NCBI GenBank assembly: GCA_024233625.1
Contig: JACKPJ010000004.1
Coordinates: 62,001 to 126,000 of the forward strand
Length of the DNA: 64,000 bases
Reading direction: 5' to 3'
Source of the DNA: Deltaproteobacteria bacterium
GTDB lineage: Bacteria > UBA10199 > DSSB01
The notes below the pieces were generated by a model. The model saw only the letters and a list, made by a program, of their open reading frames with translations. It ran no database searches and was not told the origin of the DNA. This document shows, piece by piece, positions 9,402 to 17,405 of this stretch. The position numbers and the translations under genes were made by a program. How positions within the stretch are numbered: the first letter of the stretch is position 1; every line of letters begins with the position of its first letter.

Positions 9402-9510
9402 TTTGACTCCTTGGATATTTTTTTATAATATACCTCTTCTATTGGCTTTTTTCCTTAGCTTCAAGTTTTATCTTTGGACTTTTTTTTCTGGTCTCATTAT
9501 ATAATCTTTC

Positions 9511-10326
9511 GTGGAAATTTTGTTAGATTTTTATGTGATTCTCATTGGCCTGGTTTTGGGTTCATTCATTGCATTGGCTGCCGTGAGGCTTCCTCAGGGA
9601 AAATCCATCATAAAACCGCGTTCTCATTGCCCTCATTGTCAGCATCAGCTTCGTTCCTACGAAAATATTCCAGTTTTGAGTTATTTTTTTTTGGCGGGCA
9701 AATGCAGTCAGTGTAAAAATCCGATTTCCTTGATTTACCCGCTCATCGAGCTTTTTAGTGCCTTCGTTATTTTTTTAACTTATCTTTACGTGCAGCCCTT
9801 GCCGCGTTTTTTTCTTTATGCCTGTTTATTTGTCACACCCATGTTAATTTTGACAATAACAGACTGGAAATATCTTATTTTGCCCAATGTCATTACCTTG
9901 CCAGGAATTCTCTTTGCTTTTATCTTGCATGCTTTAGATCAGGTTTATTTTTTTCAGAACTCCAGCTTGATTTCTGCAATGAGCGAAAGCCTTATTGGCG
10001 CGCTAGCTGGGGCTATTCCGCTTTTTTTAATTGCCTATTTTTACATAAGAGTACGTGGAAAAGAAGGTTTGGGTATGGGAGATGTCAAACTTGCGGCCAT
10101 GATTGGCGCTTGTTTTGGCTGGAAAGAAATGTACTTTATCTTGCTTTTGGCGAGTGTCAGTGGAGCTTTCTATGGTGTTGCTTTAATGATAGTAAAAAAA
10201 AATCGACGCGACACTCCTTTGCCTTTAGGGAGTTTTTTAGCGTTGAGCTCCATTGTTTTTTTGTTTTGGGGAGATAAAATGCTGGAGTTTTATTTAGGGA
10301 CATTTCGTGAGTTTTTATTGAATTAA
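9511..10326 (+). CDS. pilD: Type IV prepilin peptidase / N-methyltransferase
   Basis: A 271-residue polytopic inner-membrane aspartic protease that cleaves and N-methylates type IV prepilins and pseudopilins. The methyltransferase domain carries the two CxxC pairs (Cys40/Cys43 and Cys65/Cys68) with IPVLSYFFLAGKC between them. The catalytic aspartates are Asp118 in TITDWKYLILPN and Asp191 in GLGMGDVKLA. About seven to eight hydrophobic segments are visible. I accept the GTG at 9511 because no ATG lies before the conserved LGSF segment. No pilus gene is nearby, so its substrates are encoded elsewhere. It converges with the DUF2071 gene. Confidence 0.93.
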   Translation: MEILLDFYVILIGLVLGSFIALAAVRLPQGKSIIKPRSHCPHCQHQLRSYENIPVLSYFFLAGKCSQCKNPISLIYPLIELFSAFVIFLTYLYVQPLPRFFLYACLFVTPMLILTITDWKYLILPNVITLPGILFAFILHALDQVYFFQNSSLISAMSESLIGALAGAIPLFLIAYFYIRVRGKEGLGMGDVKLAAMIGACFGWKEMYFILLLASVSGAFYGVALMIVKKNRRDTPLPLGSFLALSSIVFLFWGDKMLEFYLGTFREFLLN

Positions 10327-10327
10327 G

Positions 10328-11074
10328 CTATACGGCTTCCGGTTTCCAAACGACGACGTCAATATAATCTGCATAGTGTAAAAGAGGTTTTTGAGGGGGA
10401 AGTTTTAGTCCTAAAAAAGAGAGCATATCGAAATTTTCAAAAACGGCTTGAGCCCTTTGGAGCGGCCAGGGCCAATGCTGAATTTCTCCTCGGTAGATTT
10501 TTCCTTGATTGTCTTGGGAGTAGAGGCAGTAACGCTCGGTGAGCCAGTGCTCGATGCTGTCTTTTTCTGCAAAAAAAATCTTGGAGGCAGGTTGATAGCG
10601 ACCTTTAAAAGCTGCGGTTTTACTGCGTTTGTCTTCACGCCGGCTAAGATACTGTATCCAGTTTTGGGAATCTTTTTGAATGCGCATGAATGCTTTAAAA
10701 TAAGGTAAGTAAAAAAAACGTCGTGCGGCCCAGATGGCAAGTGAGTTCGTTGCATCGAGACTAAAAAACCAGACGCCCGGTTTTCCTTGTGTTTTAACAT
10801 AGGTGCGGACATTGAGTTCAGGAAATGTGGTGGTTCCCGGAATAGGCGGCAAAAGACGATGGCGTATATGGCTCATCTGAAAGGGCACAACTCCAATCCA
10901 AGCTTGCTGGTCAAAAGTGTCGAGTTCTAATTCTTGAGGAATTAGCTGGCGAATTGTTTCAGGAGGAAATGGCCAATGGGCAAAGAGTAATTCACTCCAA
11001 GTTTGTTGCATCAGCCAATTCCCTTTAGGAAGAGGCCAGGGGCGGTGTTCGGTTTTTTGGAGGGCACTATGCAT
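10328..11074 (-). CDS. DUF2071 (YqjF-like) protein
   Basis: About 248 residues when started at ATG 11074; a TTG at 11092 would add six residues. The sequence matches the YqjF/COG3361 family: WPLPKGNWLMQQTWSELLFAHW near the start, then IPQELELDTFD, AWIGVVPFQMSHIR, ELNVRTYV and GVWFFSLDATN. The family adopts an acetoacetate-decarboxylase-like fold, but its activity is unknown. No membrane segment is evident. Its stop lies two bases from the convergent pilD stop. The gene upstream (DUF4328) is codirectional. Confidence 0.82.
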   Translation of the reverse strand: MHSALQKTEHRPWPLPKGNWLMQQTWSELLFAHWPFPPETIRQLIPQELELDTFDQQAWIGVVPFQMSHIRHRLLPPIPGTTTFPELNVRTYVKTQGKPGVWFFSLDATNSLAIWAARRFFYLPYFKAFMRIQKDSQNWIQYLSRREDKRSKTAAFKGRYQPASKIFFAEKDSIEHWLTERYCLYSQDNQGKIYRGEIQHWPWPLQRAQAVFENFDMLSFLGLKLPPQKPLLHYADYIDVVVWKPEAV

Positions 11075-11112
11075 TTTAAATCTACTCGTCAAAAAATTAG
11101 TTATTTATTGAT

Positions 11113-11826
11113 TTATATCCGAGAGTGAGTCCACTGCTCTGGGCTGAGCCCTTGTGAAAGTTGGTATTTTTTTTCCTGACTTTTATAAATACTGCTAATC
11201 ACACTGATAAAAAGTAAGGTTAGAGGAATATCGAATAAATCCGCGATCAAGTTGCCAGTGCTGGTTGCAAGTTCAAATTGCGGATTAACGTTGTTATTAA
11301 ACAAAAAAGTCAGTGACATTCTTGCAAGGATATATGCAATAATGTTTGAAATAACCCAAAAGACCCACCAAAATTTAAAGTAAAGAGGGGAGTGATTTTG
11401 CTCCCAGGGTTTGCTGCGATCGGTCTGGCTAGCTCTCCAGATTTGTTCAACAGCTTGATAAGGTTTAAATAAATTCATGATGGGAACAAAAAACCATCCC
11501 ACAGTCCAACCCGGAGAGTATTCGATATCTTTAGCGCCAAGGGCCCGAGCATTTTTATTAGCACGATTGATCCATATAAGAAAGATGACTATGCTCGTCC
11601 AAAGTGTCGTAGATAGTAATATTCCCGAAAACAAGTCACCAAAATTAACAATTGAATTAAAAGTTTCTGAGAAATCACTAGTTTTAATATAAAATCCCCA
11701 GAAAATGATGGCGTTGATATCGGTGATGACTGAGATTAGTAGAACACCAATGTATGAAAAGAGAACGATTTTTAGAATGCCATATAAGATTTTGCTTGGT
11801 CGATAAGTATAATGTTGATTTTGCAT
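11113..11826 (-). CDS. DUF4328 multi-pass membrane protein
   Basis: I place the start at ATG 11826, because GGAG lies nine bases upstream; a TTG at 11841 would add five residues. The 237-residue product has about five to six hydrophobic segments and the DUF4328 hallmark: an arginine-asparagine segment, LGAKDIEYSPGWTVGWFFVP, then NLFKPYQAVEQIWRAS. Family members are inner-membrane proteins of unknown function, common in Gram-negative and actinobacterial genomes. A structured repeat (11879-12047) lies immediately upstream. Confidence 0.82.
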   Translation of the reverse strand: MQNQHYTYRPSKILYGILKIVLFSYIGVLLISVITDINAIIFWGFYIKTSDFSETFNSIVNFGDLFSGILLSTTLWTSIVIFLIWINRANKNARALGAKDIEYSPGWTVGWFFVPIMNLFKPYQAVEQIWRASQTDRSKPWEQNHSPLYFKFWWVFWVISNIIAYILARMSLTFLFNNNVNPQFELATSTGNLIADLFDIPLTLLFISVISSIYKSQEKKYQLSQGLSPEQWTHSRI

Positions 11827-11878
11827 GGATGTGAACTCCAAAATTTAAGCTAAAGTAGTAATTAAATGCCCACATATT

Positions 11879-12047
11879 TCTATGATAAGCCTACTACCAA
11901 ATAGCTCTTTTTCACTTTCTGGCCCACGTCTCATGCGCCGTCGTAGGGCCAGGCTGATGAAATTCTTGTCATAAGTTATTGCTGTCAAAAATAAGAATTT
12001 CATCAAAGCCGCTCAAAAGAGCTTTTTGCTAGCATACTTATCATAGA
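11879..12047 (+). repeat. Dispersed cloverleaf-like structured element, copy A
   Basis: One of three copies in the window. Outer arms of 33 bp (11879-11911 and 12015-12047) are inverted repeats with 28 of 33 positions matching, ending in TCTATGATAAG / CTTATCATAGA. The ~103-bp core (11912-12014) begins TCACTTTCTGGCCC and ends CAAAGCCGCTC. It contains two internal stems: CTGGCCCACG with CGTAGGGCCAG (one bulged A), and GGCTGATGAAATTCTT with AAGAATTTCATCAAAGCC (two-base bulge). It fills most of the 327-bp divergent intergenic region between the DUF4328 gene and aroC. The core is shared with copies at 23695 and 37614; the outer arms are not. Confidence 0.9.
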
Positions 12048-12168
12048 GACTTTTCTTTTATTTGCTAAGTTAAATAAATAAAAAAGATGGCTTTGACTTT
12101 TGAGAGAGGCTATAAAATAATACAGCATTAAGAATAAAATTTATAATTTTATAGATGGATACTGATTT

Positions 12169-13347
12169 ATGAGTAGTTTGAGCAAATTAAGATATTTAAC
12201 CTCGGGTGAATCCCATGGGCCCGGTTTATATGCAATTGTTGAAGGTATGCCTGCAGGCTTAGAAATCTCTGAGGATTTCATTAATTTTCAGCTTGCCCGT
12301 CGTCAAAAAGGCCATGGTCGGGGAGGTCGCATGAAGATCGAGAAGGACCAGGTGAATATTCGTACCGGTGTCCGTCATAGCAAGACTTTGGGTTCCCCGA
12401 TTTGTTTGGAAGTTCTCAATCGCGACTGGCAAAATTGGCAAAATGAAATGGCGATTGGGCCTGCCGAAAAAGCCCTTAAGCGTGTCGTTACACATCCACG
12501 GCCGGGTCATGCCGACCTCGTTGGAGGCCTCAAATATAACTTTAGAGACCTGCGAAATGTTTTGGAAAGAGCCAGTGCCCGAGAGACGACGATGCGAGTG
12601 GCTTGTGGGGCTTTGGCTAGGCGAATGCTCGAAGAGTTTGGTGTGAAGATCGCGGGTCATGTTCTTCAAGTGGGTGAAATTTCTTCTCAAATTGAAGCAA
12701 AAAGTGCTCAAGAAATCATCGACAAAACCGAAGAAACTCCTTTAAGATGTTTAGATAAGTCATCAGAAGATAAGATGGTTTCTTTGATTGATGAGGCCAA
12801 GAAAAAGGGAGATTCTTTGGGTGGTATTTTTGAAGTCTTTGTCGATGGCTTGGTTCCCGGTGTGGGATCTTATGTGCAATGGGACCGAAAACTCGACGGA
12901 AAACTGGCCCAAGCGATCATGAGTATTCAGGCAGTCAAGGGTATGGAAATCGGCGAAGGTTACCTTAATGCAACGCGATTTGGCAGCCAAGTTCACGACG
13001 AAATTACTTATGACGCAAAATCGAAGGAGTTTAACCGCAGCTCCAACCGAGCCGGAGGTTTAGAGGGTAGCATGACCTCGGGGATGCCATTGCGGGTGAG
13101 AGGCTTTCTCAAACCTATTTCGACTCTATACACACCTCTGAGTTCTGTGGATATTGATTCCAAAGAGACCTTTAAGGCCAGTGTGGAACGCTCCGACACC
13201 TGTGCAATCGCTGCAGCTGCCGTGATTGGTGAAGCTGTCGTTGCGATGGTCTTGGCCGATGCCTACCTGGAAAAATTCGGTGGGGATTCGATTGAAGAAT
13301 GTCTACGCAATTATCAAAGCTATTTGGATCAGATTCATTCGTATTAG
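12169..13347 (+). CDS. aroC: Chorismate synthase
   Basis: A 392-residue FMN-dependent enzyme for the last shikimate step (EPSP to chorismate). Signatures are intact: TSGESHGPGL with His16 near the N-terminus, RPGHADLVGGLKY, the RASARETTMRVACGALARR helix, GGLEGSMTSGMPLRVRGFLK and the C-terminal SDTCAIAAAAVIGEA. It reads divergently from DUF4328 and has no strong ribosome site. aroKB and aroQ follow within 5 kb on the same strand but in separate transcripts, so the aromatic pathway genes are loosely grouped. Confidence 0.97.
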   Translation: MSSLSKLRYLTSGESHGPGLYAIVEGMPAGLEISEDFINFQLARRQKGHGRGGRMKIEKDQVNIRTGVRHSKTLGSPICLEVLNRDWQNWQNEMAIGPAEKALKRVVTHPRPGHADLVGGLKYNFRDLRNVLERASARETTMRVACGALARRMLEEFGVKIAGHVLQVGEISSQIEAKSAQEIIDKTEETPLRCLDKSSEDKMVSLIDEAKKKGDSLGGIFEVFVDGLVPGVGSYVQWDRKLDGKLAQAIMSIQAVKGMEIGEGYLNATRFGSQVHDEITYDAKSKEFNRSSNRAGGLEGSMTSGMPLRVRGFLKPISTLYTPLSSVDIDSKETFKASVERSDTCAIAAAAVIGEAVVAMVLADAYLEKFGGDSIEECLRNYQSYLDQIHSY

Positions 13348-13463
13348 TTTAGTTTGCGAGCATATTTAAGAGATTTTTCTATAAAAAGTTTTTGTTTTTG
13401 GGTTTGGAGTATCAGTTCTTTGAGTTTTTTTTCTTCTTTTAAGGCGTAAATAATAGCATTCAT
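13344..13463 (-). CDS. Possible 39-residue Lys/Glu-rich small ORF
   Basis: The minus strand reads MNAIIYALKEEKKLKELIL..., a 39-residue amphipathic, lysine-rich helix, ending with a stop that overlaps the aroC stop by 4 bp. An inverted repeat TACACTAAA (13469-13477) and TTTAGTGTA (13497-13505) lies just upstream and could be an operator. There is no Shine-Dalgarno sequence, and an AT-rich region can produce such frames by chance, so this is tentative. Confidence 0.25.
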   Translation of the reverse strand: MNAIIYALKEEKKLKELILQTQKQKLFIEKSLKYARKLN

Positions 13464-13652
13464 AATTGTACACTAAAAATAATGAAATTTAATGTGTTTA
13501 GTGTATATTGGTTTAGTTCCATTGTTACATGTTGACTCTATATATATGTAGATATGTTAAATATGGTTTTTTGAATAAAAAGATAATATGTGGTCGAATG
13601 ATTCAGGGCATGGTATATGTCTGCGTGGCGGGATAATCTTAGTAATCAAGCT

Positions 13653-13675
13653 TGCTGCCATAAGCAGCATTTTTT
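13653..13675 (+). terminator. Rho-independent terminator-like hairpin
   Basis: TGCTGC (13653-13658), a five-base loop and GCAGCA (13664-13669) are followed by six T. No coding sequence ends just before it. With a possible promoter about 120 bp upstream, it could end a short untranslated RNA. Confidence 0.55.
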
Positions 13676-13772
13676 ACAAAATCAGAAAGTGTCCGTACAT
13701 AGTTATTTAACTTTACCTTTCATTCGCTTCGACAATTTCCCCATCGAAAAAATACCGTAAAATCTGAAATAA

Positions 13773-13846
13773 AACCCAGCGTGAAGAGACTCGCACTGTT
13801 TGAGCCCTAATAAAATTAGGGCGAGTTTGCGAGTCTTAGCTGGGTT
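13773..13846. repeat. Long imperfect hairpin
   Basis: Three nested complementary blocks form one stem: AACCCAGC (13773-13780) with GCTGGGTT (13839-13846), AGACTCGCA (13787-13795) with TGCGAGTCT (13828-13836), and GCCCTAAT (13804-13811) with ATTAGGGC (13815-13822) around a three-base AAA loop. It resembles a REP-type unit; it occurs once in this window. Confidence 0.7.
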
Positions 13847-13890
13847 ATTGAAGATTTAGGTATTTTATTCGGGGGTGGATTTTTTCTTTG

Positions 13891-13924
13891 CTACTTTCTT
13901 TTTGGCCAAACAAAAAGAAAGTAG
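13891..13924. repeat. Perfect 14-bp hairpin (REP-like)
   Basis: CTACTTTCTTTTTG (13891-13904) and CAAAAAGAAAGTAG (13911-13924) are perfect reverse complements around GCCAAA. It lies 45 bp after the preceding hairpin. Similar CTTTCTTTTTGGCC palindromes are repeated in some proteobacterial genomes, which suggests a repetitive extragenic unit. Confidence 0.65.
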
Positions 13925-14095
13925 AGATAATTTTGGATAAACAAAATGAAAGTAAATAATATTAATAAAAGAAAACACTTTAATGGATAATAAAATAAGC
14001 TACTAAAGAAAAGTTAAAAGACTATAGTATTTCCGTATGCGATTTAGAGCTTGAGTCGAACTTAGTAGAAGATTATTTCTTGTTCTATGCTAATA

Positions 14096-14117
14096 GACTC
14101 CTTAAGAATAGGACGGG
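14096..14117 (+). repeat. 22-bp direct repeat flanking the LprI-like gene, copy 1
   Basis: Reads GACTCCTTAAGAATAGGACG followed by GG and matches 14674-14695 at 19 of 22 positions. It sits 41 bp before the LprI-like start codon, in its probable leader. Confidence 0.6.
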
Positions 14118-14157
14118 CTGGGGGAAGTGATAATTATTTTAAGGAAAGGTCGAATGG

Positions 14158-14631
14158 ATGTTAAAACTTTTAAAAATAACTTTAAAAATATCACAGCTCA
14201 TAGTGATAATAGGTCTCTTATTAACTAGCCAGGCCTATGCTGCGGAAAATTTTTGTGGTCGCAATCAACCCCACGCTATTGATACATGGTATGATCAAGC
14301 GATGGGAAAAACACGTGGTATTACTGTTAATATGCGAAATGTTCAGGGGGAGGCTTACCAAAAATGGGATCGTGAACTTAACCAAAATTACAAAAAACTA
14401 TTAAACTTACTGAACGAAAAAGATAAAAAAGACCTTAAGGAGGCTCAGAGGGCTTGGCTAAAATTTATGAGTTTAGAAGATAAATTTTTGTGGTCAAACG
14501 CAGTATATGGAAATAGAGGCACGATGGCAACTCTTGTGGTAGCAGATAGGGGAATGTCTAGACTGAGAGATAGAGTTTGTGATTTAGAAATATATTTAGA
14601 AGTGGTTAAAGAAAACCAAAGATCAAATTAA
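14158..14631 (+). CDS. Exported LprI/DUF1311-like protein
   Basis: A 157-residue protein with a signal peptide (KLLKITLKISQLIVIIG core, cleavage after QAYA at ~29). The mature part fits the DUF1311/LprI pattern: a paired-cysteine domain with Cys33 and a late Cys (RDRVCDLE), WDRELNQNYKKLLNLL, and KDLKEAQRAWLKFMSLED. LprI-family proteins include periplasmic lysozyme inhibitors, but most are uncharacterised. AAGGAAAGGT precedes the ATG with good spacing. A 22-bp near-identical sequence occurs on both sides of the gene (14096 and 14674). Confidence 0.78.
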   Translation: MLKLLKITLKISQLIVIIGLLLTSQAYAAENFCGRNQPHAIDTWYDQAMGKTRGITVNMRNVQGEAYQKWDRELNQNYKKLLNLLNEKDKKDLKEAQRAWLKFMSLEDKFLWSNAVYGNRGTMATLVVADRGMSRLRDRVCDLEIYLEVVKENQRSN

Positions 14632-14647
14632 AATTTAGTAAAATACT

Positions 14648-14699
14648 TTAACCCGACCTACCCCTTCGGAATAGATTCCTCAGGAATAGGACGGGTTAA
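14648..14699 (+). terminator. Stem-loop after the LprI-like gene (includes repeat copy 2)
   Basis: TTAACCCG (14648-14655) pairs with CGGGTTAA (14692-14699) and an imperfect inner helix continues through CCTA and TAGG blocks. The 3' half contains the second copy (14674-14695) of the 22-bp repeat. It lies between the LprI-like gene and aroKB. No clean T-run follows, so it may be a processing or attenuation structure and not a simple terminator. Confidence 0.5.
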
Positions 14700-14731
14700 T
14701 AACTTAAAAAAATAAAATAGAAAACAAAACT

Positions 14732-16318
14732 ATGAATCAATCAAAATATCCATCACGGATTTTCATTGCGGGTTTTATGGGGACGGGTAAAAGTTCCGTG
14801 GGTAAAGCCTTGGCTGAAAAATTAAAGTATCAATTTATAGATTTAGATTTAACTATAGAAAAAATAAGTAAAAATAAAATAGATAAGATTTTTGAAAAAG
14901 AAGGGGAGAAAGGCTTTCGACGTTGGGAAAAGCAAGCTCTCGAACAAGTGAGCACTGAGGAAAAAGTTGTGATCGCTTTGGGGGGTGGAGCTGTTTGTTC
15001 TGCACAAAACTTAAAGCGAATCCAAAACTCCGGTTTAGCCATTTTGTTAAGTAGTTCAGTGGAGGAAATCCTAAAAAGAGTTCAAAAGCAAAAGGTCAAA
15101 AGGCCACTTTTAGAAGTTACCGATCCGGCAAAGCGTATTGAGCAGCTTCTTAAAAAGCGTCAAAAATTTTATCAAAAAATTGCCTTTCAAGTTTCTACCG
15201 ATCACATGACGATTGCTCAAGTGGTTCAGAAGATTTATTCCCAACTTCCTTTAGAAAATAATCCGTTACAAGTGAAGCTTCAACAAAATGCTTATCCCAT
15301 TTATTTTTCCCCAAAGGGTTTTGGAGGACTTGCGGATTTATTGGGACGTTATTTCCCAGGGCAAAAATTAATCCTTTTAAGCAATTCAAAACTGGATAAA
15401 CTCTATGGACGCGAGATTTTTCGCAATTTAAGTCGTGACTTTGAAGTGAAGAAGGTTTTGATTCCGGATGGAGAGCAATACAAAAATCTGCAAACGGTTG
15501 AAAAGATTTATCATCAATTGATCAAGCATCAAGTGGACCGCAAAACCGTGATCATCGCTTTAGGAGGCGGGGTGATCGGAGACATTGCAGGTTTTGTGGC
15601 GGCGACTTATTTGCGGGGGATTCCTTTTGTGCAAATTCCTACGACTTTATTGGCTCAGGTCGACAGTTCTGTCGGTGGAAAAACCGGAGTTGACCTAGCC
15701 GAAGGCAAAAATCTCATCGGGGCTTTTTATCAACCGCGTTTTGTTTTTATCAACCCTGAAGTGCTCAAAACCCTTTCCAAACGACAACTGATTTGCGGGA
15801 TGTCTGAGGTGATCAAGTACGCTGCCATCTTTGACGAGGCCTTTTTTGAATATTTAGAAAAGAGCATGCAGCAGCTCTTGCGCCACCCTGGCAAATCTTA
15901 CGAAGATCTGATCCGGCGTTGTTGTGCCTGGAAGGCCTGGGTGGTTTGCGAGGATGAAAAAGAGGTTTCGGGCCTGCGTGCCTTGCTCAATTTTGGACAC
16001 ACTCTCGGACATGCCATCGAAAGTATGACGCGTTATCGCAAATATACCCACGGTGAGGCCATTGCGATGGGGATGGTTTTTGCAGCCGAGAGGTCGGTAA
16101 AAGAACAAAGTCTGGACCCCGAGGCCGTTGAGCGCTTGAAAAAACTTCTGCGTCAGGCAGAATTGCCGATTGCCTGGCCGGATTTTACAAGGAAGCAATA
16201 TGAGAAAGCGCTGATGCAAGACAAAAAAAGGGTTTCACAAGATATTCAATTTGTGTATCTCAATAAAATCGGTTTTGCTCAGATTAAGAAAACACCCGTC
16301 AAGGATTTGCTTAATTGA
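14732..16318 (+). CDS. aroKB: Bifunctional shikimate kinase / 3-dehydroquinate synthase
   Basis: A 528-residue fusion. Residues ~8-170 form shikimate kinase, with the Walker A loop GFMGTGKSS (14-22), IDLDLTIE, the RRWEKQAL substrate arginine region and ALGGGAV. Residues ~180-528 form 3-dehydroquinate synthase, with DGEQYKN, GGGVIGDIAGFVAATYLRG, IPTTLLAQVDSSVGGKTGV, the NLIGAFYQP loop and zinc ligands in NFGHTLGHAIE and HGEA. The fusion couples steps two and five of the shikimate pathway in one polypeptide. A strong terminator follows the stop by two bases, so the transcript ends here. Confidence 0.96.
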   Translation: MNQSKYPSRIFIAGFMGTGKSSVGKALAEKLKYQFIDLDLTIEKISKNKIDKIFEKEGEKGFRRWEKQALEQVSTEEKVVIALGGGAVCSAQNLKRIQNSGLAILLSSSVEEILKRVQKQKVKRPLLEVTDPAKRIEQLLKKRQKFYQKIAFQVSTDHMTIAQVVQKIYSQLPLENNPLQVKLQQNAYPIYFSPKGFGGLADLLGRYFPGQKLILLSNSKLDKLYGREIFRNLSRDFEVKKVLIPDGEQYKNLQTVEKIYHQLIKHQVDRKTVIIALGGGVIGDIAGFVAATYLRGIPFVQIPTTLLAQVDSSVGGKTGVDLAEGKNLIGAFYQPRFVFINPEVLKTLSKRQLICGMSEVIKYAAIFDEAFFEYLEKSMQQLLRHPGKSYEDLIRRCCAWKAWVVCEDEKEVSGLRALLNFGHTLGHAIESMTRYRKYTHGEAIAMGMVFAAERSVKEQSLDPEAVERLKKLLRQAELPIAWPDFTRKQYEKALMQDKKRVSQDIQFVYLNKIGFAQIKKTPVKDLLN

Positions 16319-16319
16319 C

Positions 16320-16355
16320 AAAAATGCACGCGATGCACGCGGCGCGTGCATTTTT
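16320..16355 (+). terminator. Rho-independent terminator of aroKB
   Basis: AAAAATGCACGC (16320-16331) pairs perfectly with GCGTGCATTTTT (16344-16355) and a T-run follows. The inner bases ATGCACGCG can form an alternative, tighter hairpin with the same right arm. Confidence 0.85.
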
Positions 16356-16495
16356 TAGTGTTGAAATTATTAAGTTTTTTTAAAAAAATAGGCAAAAATG
16401 CATTTATTTTTTGATTTTTTTTAGTTTTTTATAGGTGCCTTTTTAATAAAAAAGCAAAGCTGAAATTTGGAAATTCTTAGAGGAGATTCTTTGAG

Positions 16496-16729
16496 ATGTC
16501 TTTAGAAATCGATGAAGTTTTTTATACCGAAACCATGGTCAATATTTTACGGCAACAGGGAAGTAAACAAAAAGCGATGGAACTTGCCAAAATGATTTTG
16601 GAAAAAAAACCGGAGCATCATGGGGTTAAAAAAATTTTAGAGGAATTAGAAGAAGAAGCTCGCTTGGCCTTTGAGCGTTTCGTCAATAGTGGACGAGAGA
16701 ATACTAAAAATGATTCCTCTGCTCAATAA
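16496..16729 (+). CDS. Small TPR-like helical protein
   Basis: A 77-residue acidic protein. Residues ~8-55 (FYTETMVNILRQQGSKQKAM and on to KKILEELEEEA) have the helix-turn-helix spacing of a tetratricopeptide unit; the tail is polar and likely disordered. GAGGAG precedes the ATG. It lies upstream of aroQ and the larger TPR gene on the same strand. No specific function can be given. Confidence 0.6.
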   Translation: MSLEIDEVFYTETMVNILRQQGSKQKAMELAKMILEKKPEHHGVKKILEELEEEARLAFERFVNSGRENTKNDSSAQ

Positions 16730-16889
16730 AATGACTAGAGAAAAATAAGTCAAAAATAAATATAAAAAAAATCTAACAAGCTTTGAAAATCCTTTGGTTT
16801 TTTAATCAATTCCAGATACAATATTATTAACAGTCCTTTTCAATAAGAAGGTCTGTTCATAGATAAATTTCGATAGAGGAGCTTTCAAC

Positions 16890-17345
16890 TTGTCAGAAAA
16901 TAACATCAAAATTCTTATCTTACATGGTCCTAACCTCAACCTCTTGGGAACGCGCGAACCTGAGATTTATGGCGCGCAGACTCTTGAAGCGATCAACCAG
17001 GATTTGTCTCAATTAGCTAGAGAACTTGAAGTACAAGTCGATTGTTTTCAGTCGAACTCCGAGGGAGAACTCGTCGATAAAATTCAACAAGCCAAAAGTG
17101 AATATCAGGGCGTTGTTATTAATGCAGCGGCATATACGCATAGCTCTATTGCCTTGCGGGATGCTCTTATTGCGACAGGTCTTCCAGCAGTGGAAGTTCA
17201 TCTTTCCAATATTTATCAGCGAGAAGAATTTCGCCATCATTCTTATCTGGCTTCGGTGGTGGTGGGTCAGATCAGCGGTTTTGGTCCGCAGAGTTATCAT
17301 TTGGGTTTACGTGCGATCGTTCATCAAGTTCGAAAAGGAAAATAG
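16890..17345 (+). CDS. aroQ: Type II 3-dehydroquinate dehydratase
   Basis: A 151-residue type II dehydroquinase, a dodecameric cytoplasmic enzyme of the shikimate pathway. HGPNLNLLGTREPEIYG contains the catalytic loop Arg and Tyr, and NSEGELVDKIQQA, VINAAAYTHSSIALRDAL and VEVHLSNIYQREEFRHHS (with the general-base His) are all present. The only plausible start is the TTG at 16890, supported by AGGAG nine bases upstream. It probably shares a transcript with the TPR gene 60 bp downstream. Confidence 0.95.
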   Translation: MSENNIKILILHGPNLNLLGTREPEIYGAQTLEAINQDLSQLARELEVQVDCFQSNSEGELVDKIQQAKSEYQGVVINAAAYTHSSIALRDALIATGLPAVEVHLSNIYQREEFRHHSYLASVVVGQISGFGPQSYHLGLRAIVHQVRKGK

Positions 17346-17405
17346 AATTTTGTTTGAGAAACTTATTTTAAGTAGGGGTTCAATCATTCAATAGGGTTAA
17401 GAGAA

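Larger units (their letters stand above)
13348..14157. other. 810-bp non-coding stretch with several hairpins
   Basis: I see no convincing gene here on the plus strand. From left to right it holds the inverted repeat at 13469-13505, a TTGACT (13532-13537) that could be a -35 box, a terminator-like hairpin at 13653-13675, an AGTGTCCGTACATAG stretch near 13688 that resembles an insertion-sequence end but has no transposase, a long imperfect hairpin at 13773-13846, and a perfect 14-bp hairpin at 13891-13924. The composition and clustering suggest a decayed mobile or repeat-rich spacer. Confidence 0.6.

Noticed and set aside
13588..13710. 40-codon ORF (MWSNDSGHG...) in the aroC-LprI spacer
   Set aside because: No ribosome site and it runs through a terminator hairpin; more likely non-coding.
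13683..13760. Insertion-sequence remnant suggested by AGTGTCCGTACATAG
   Set aside because: No transposase fragment, matching terminal repeat or target duplication could be found nearby.
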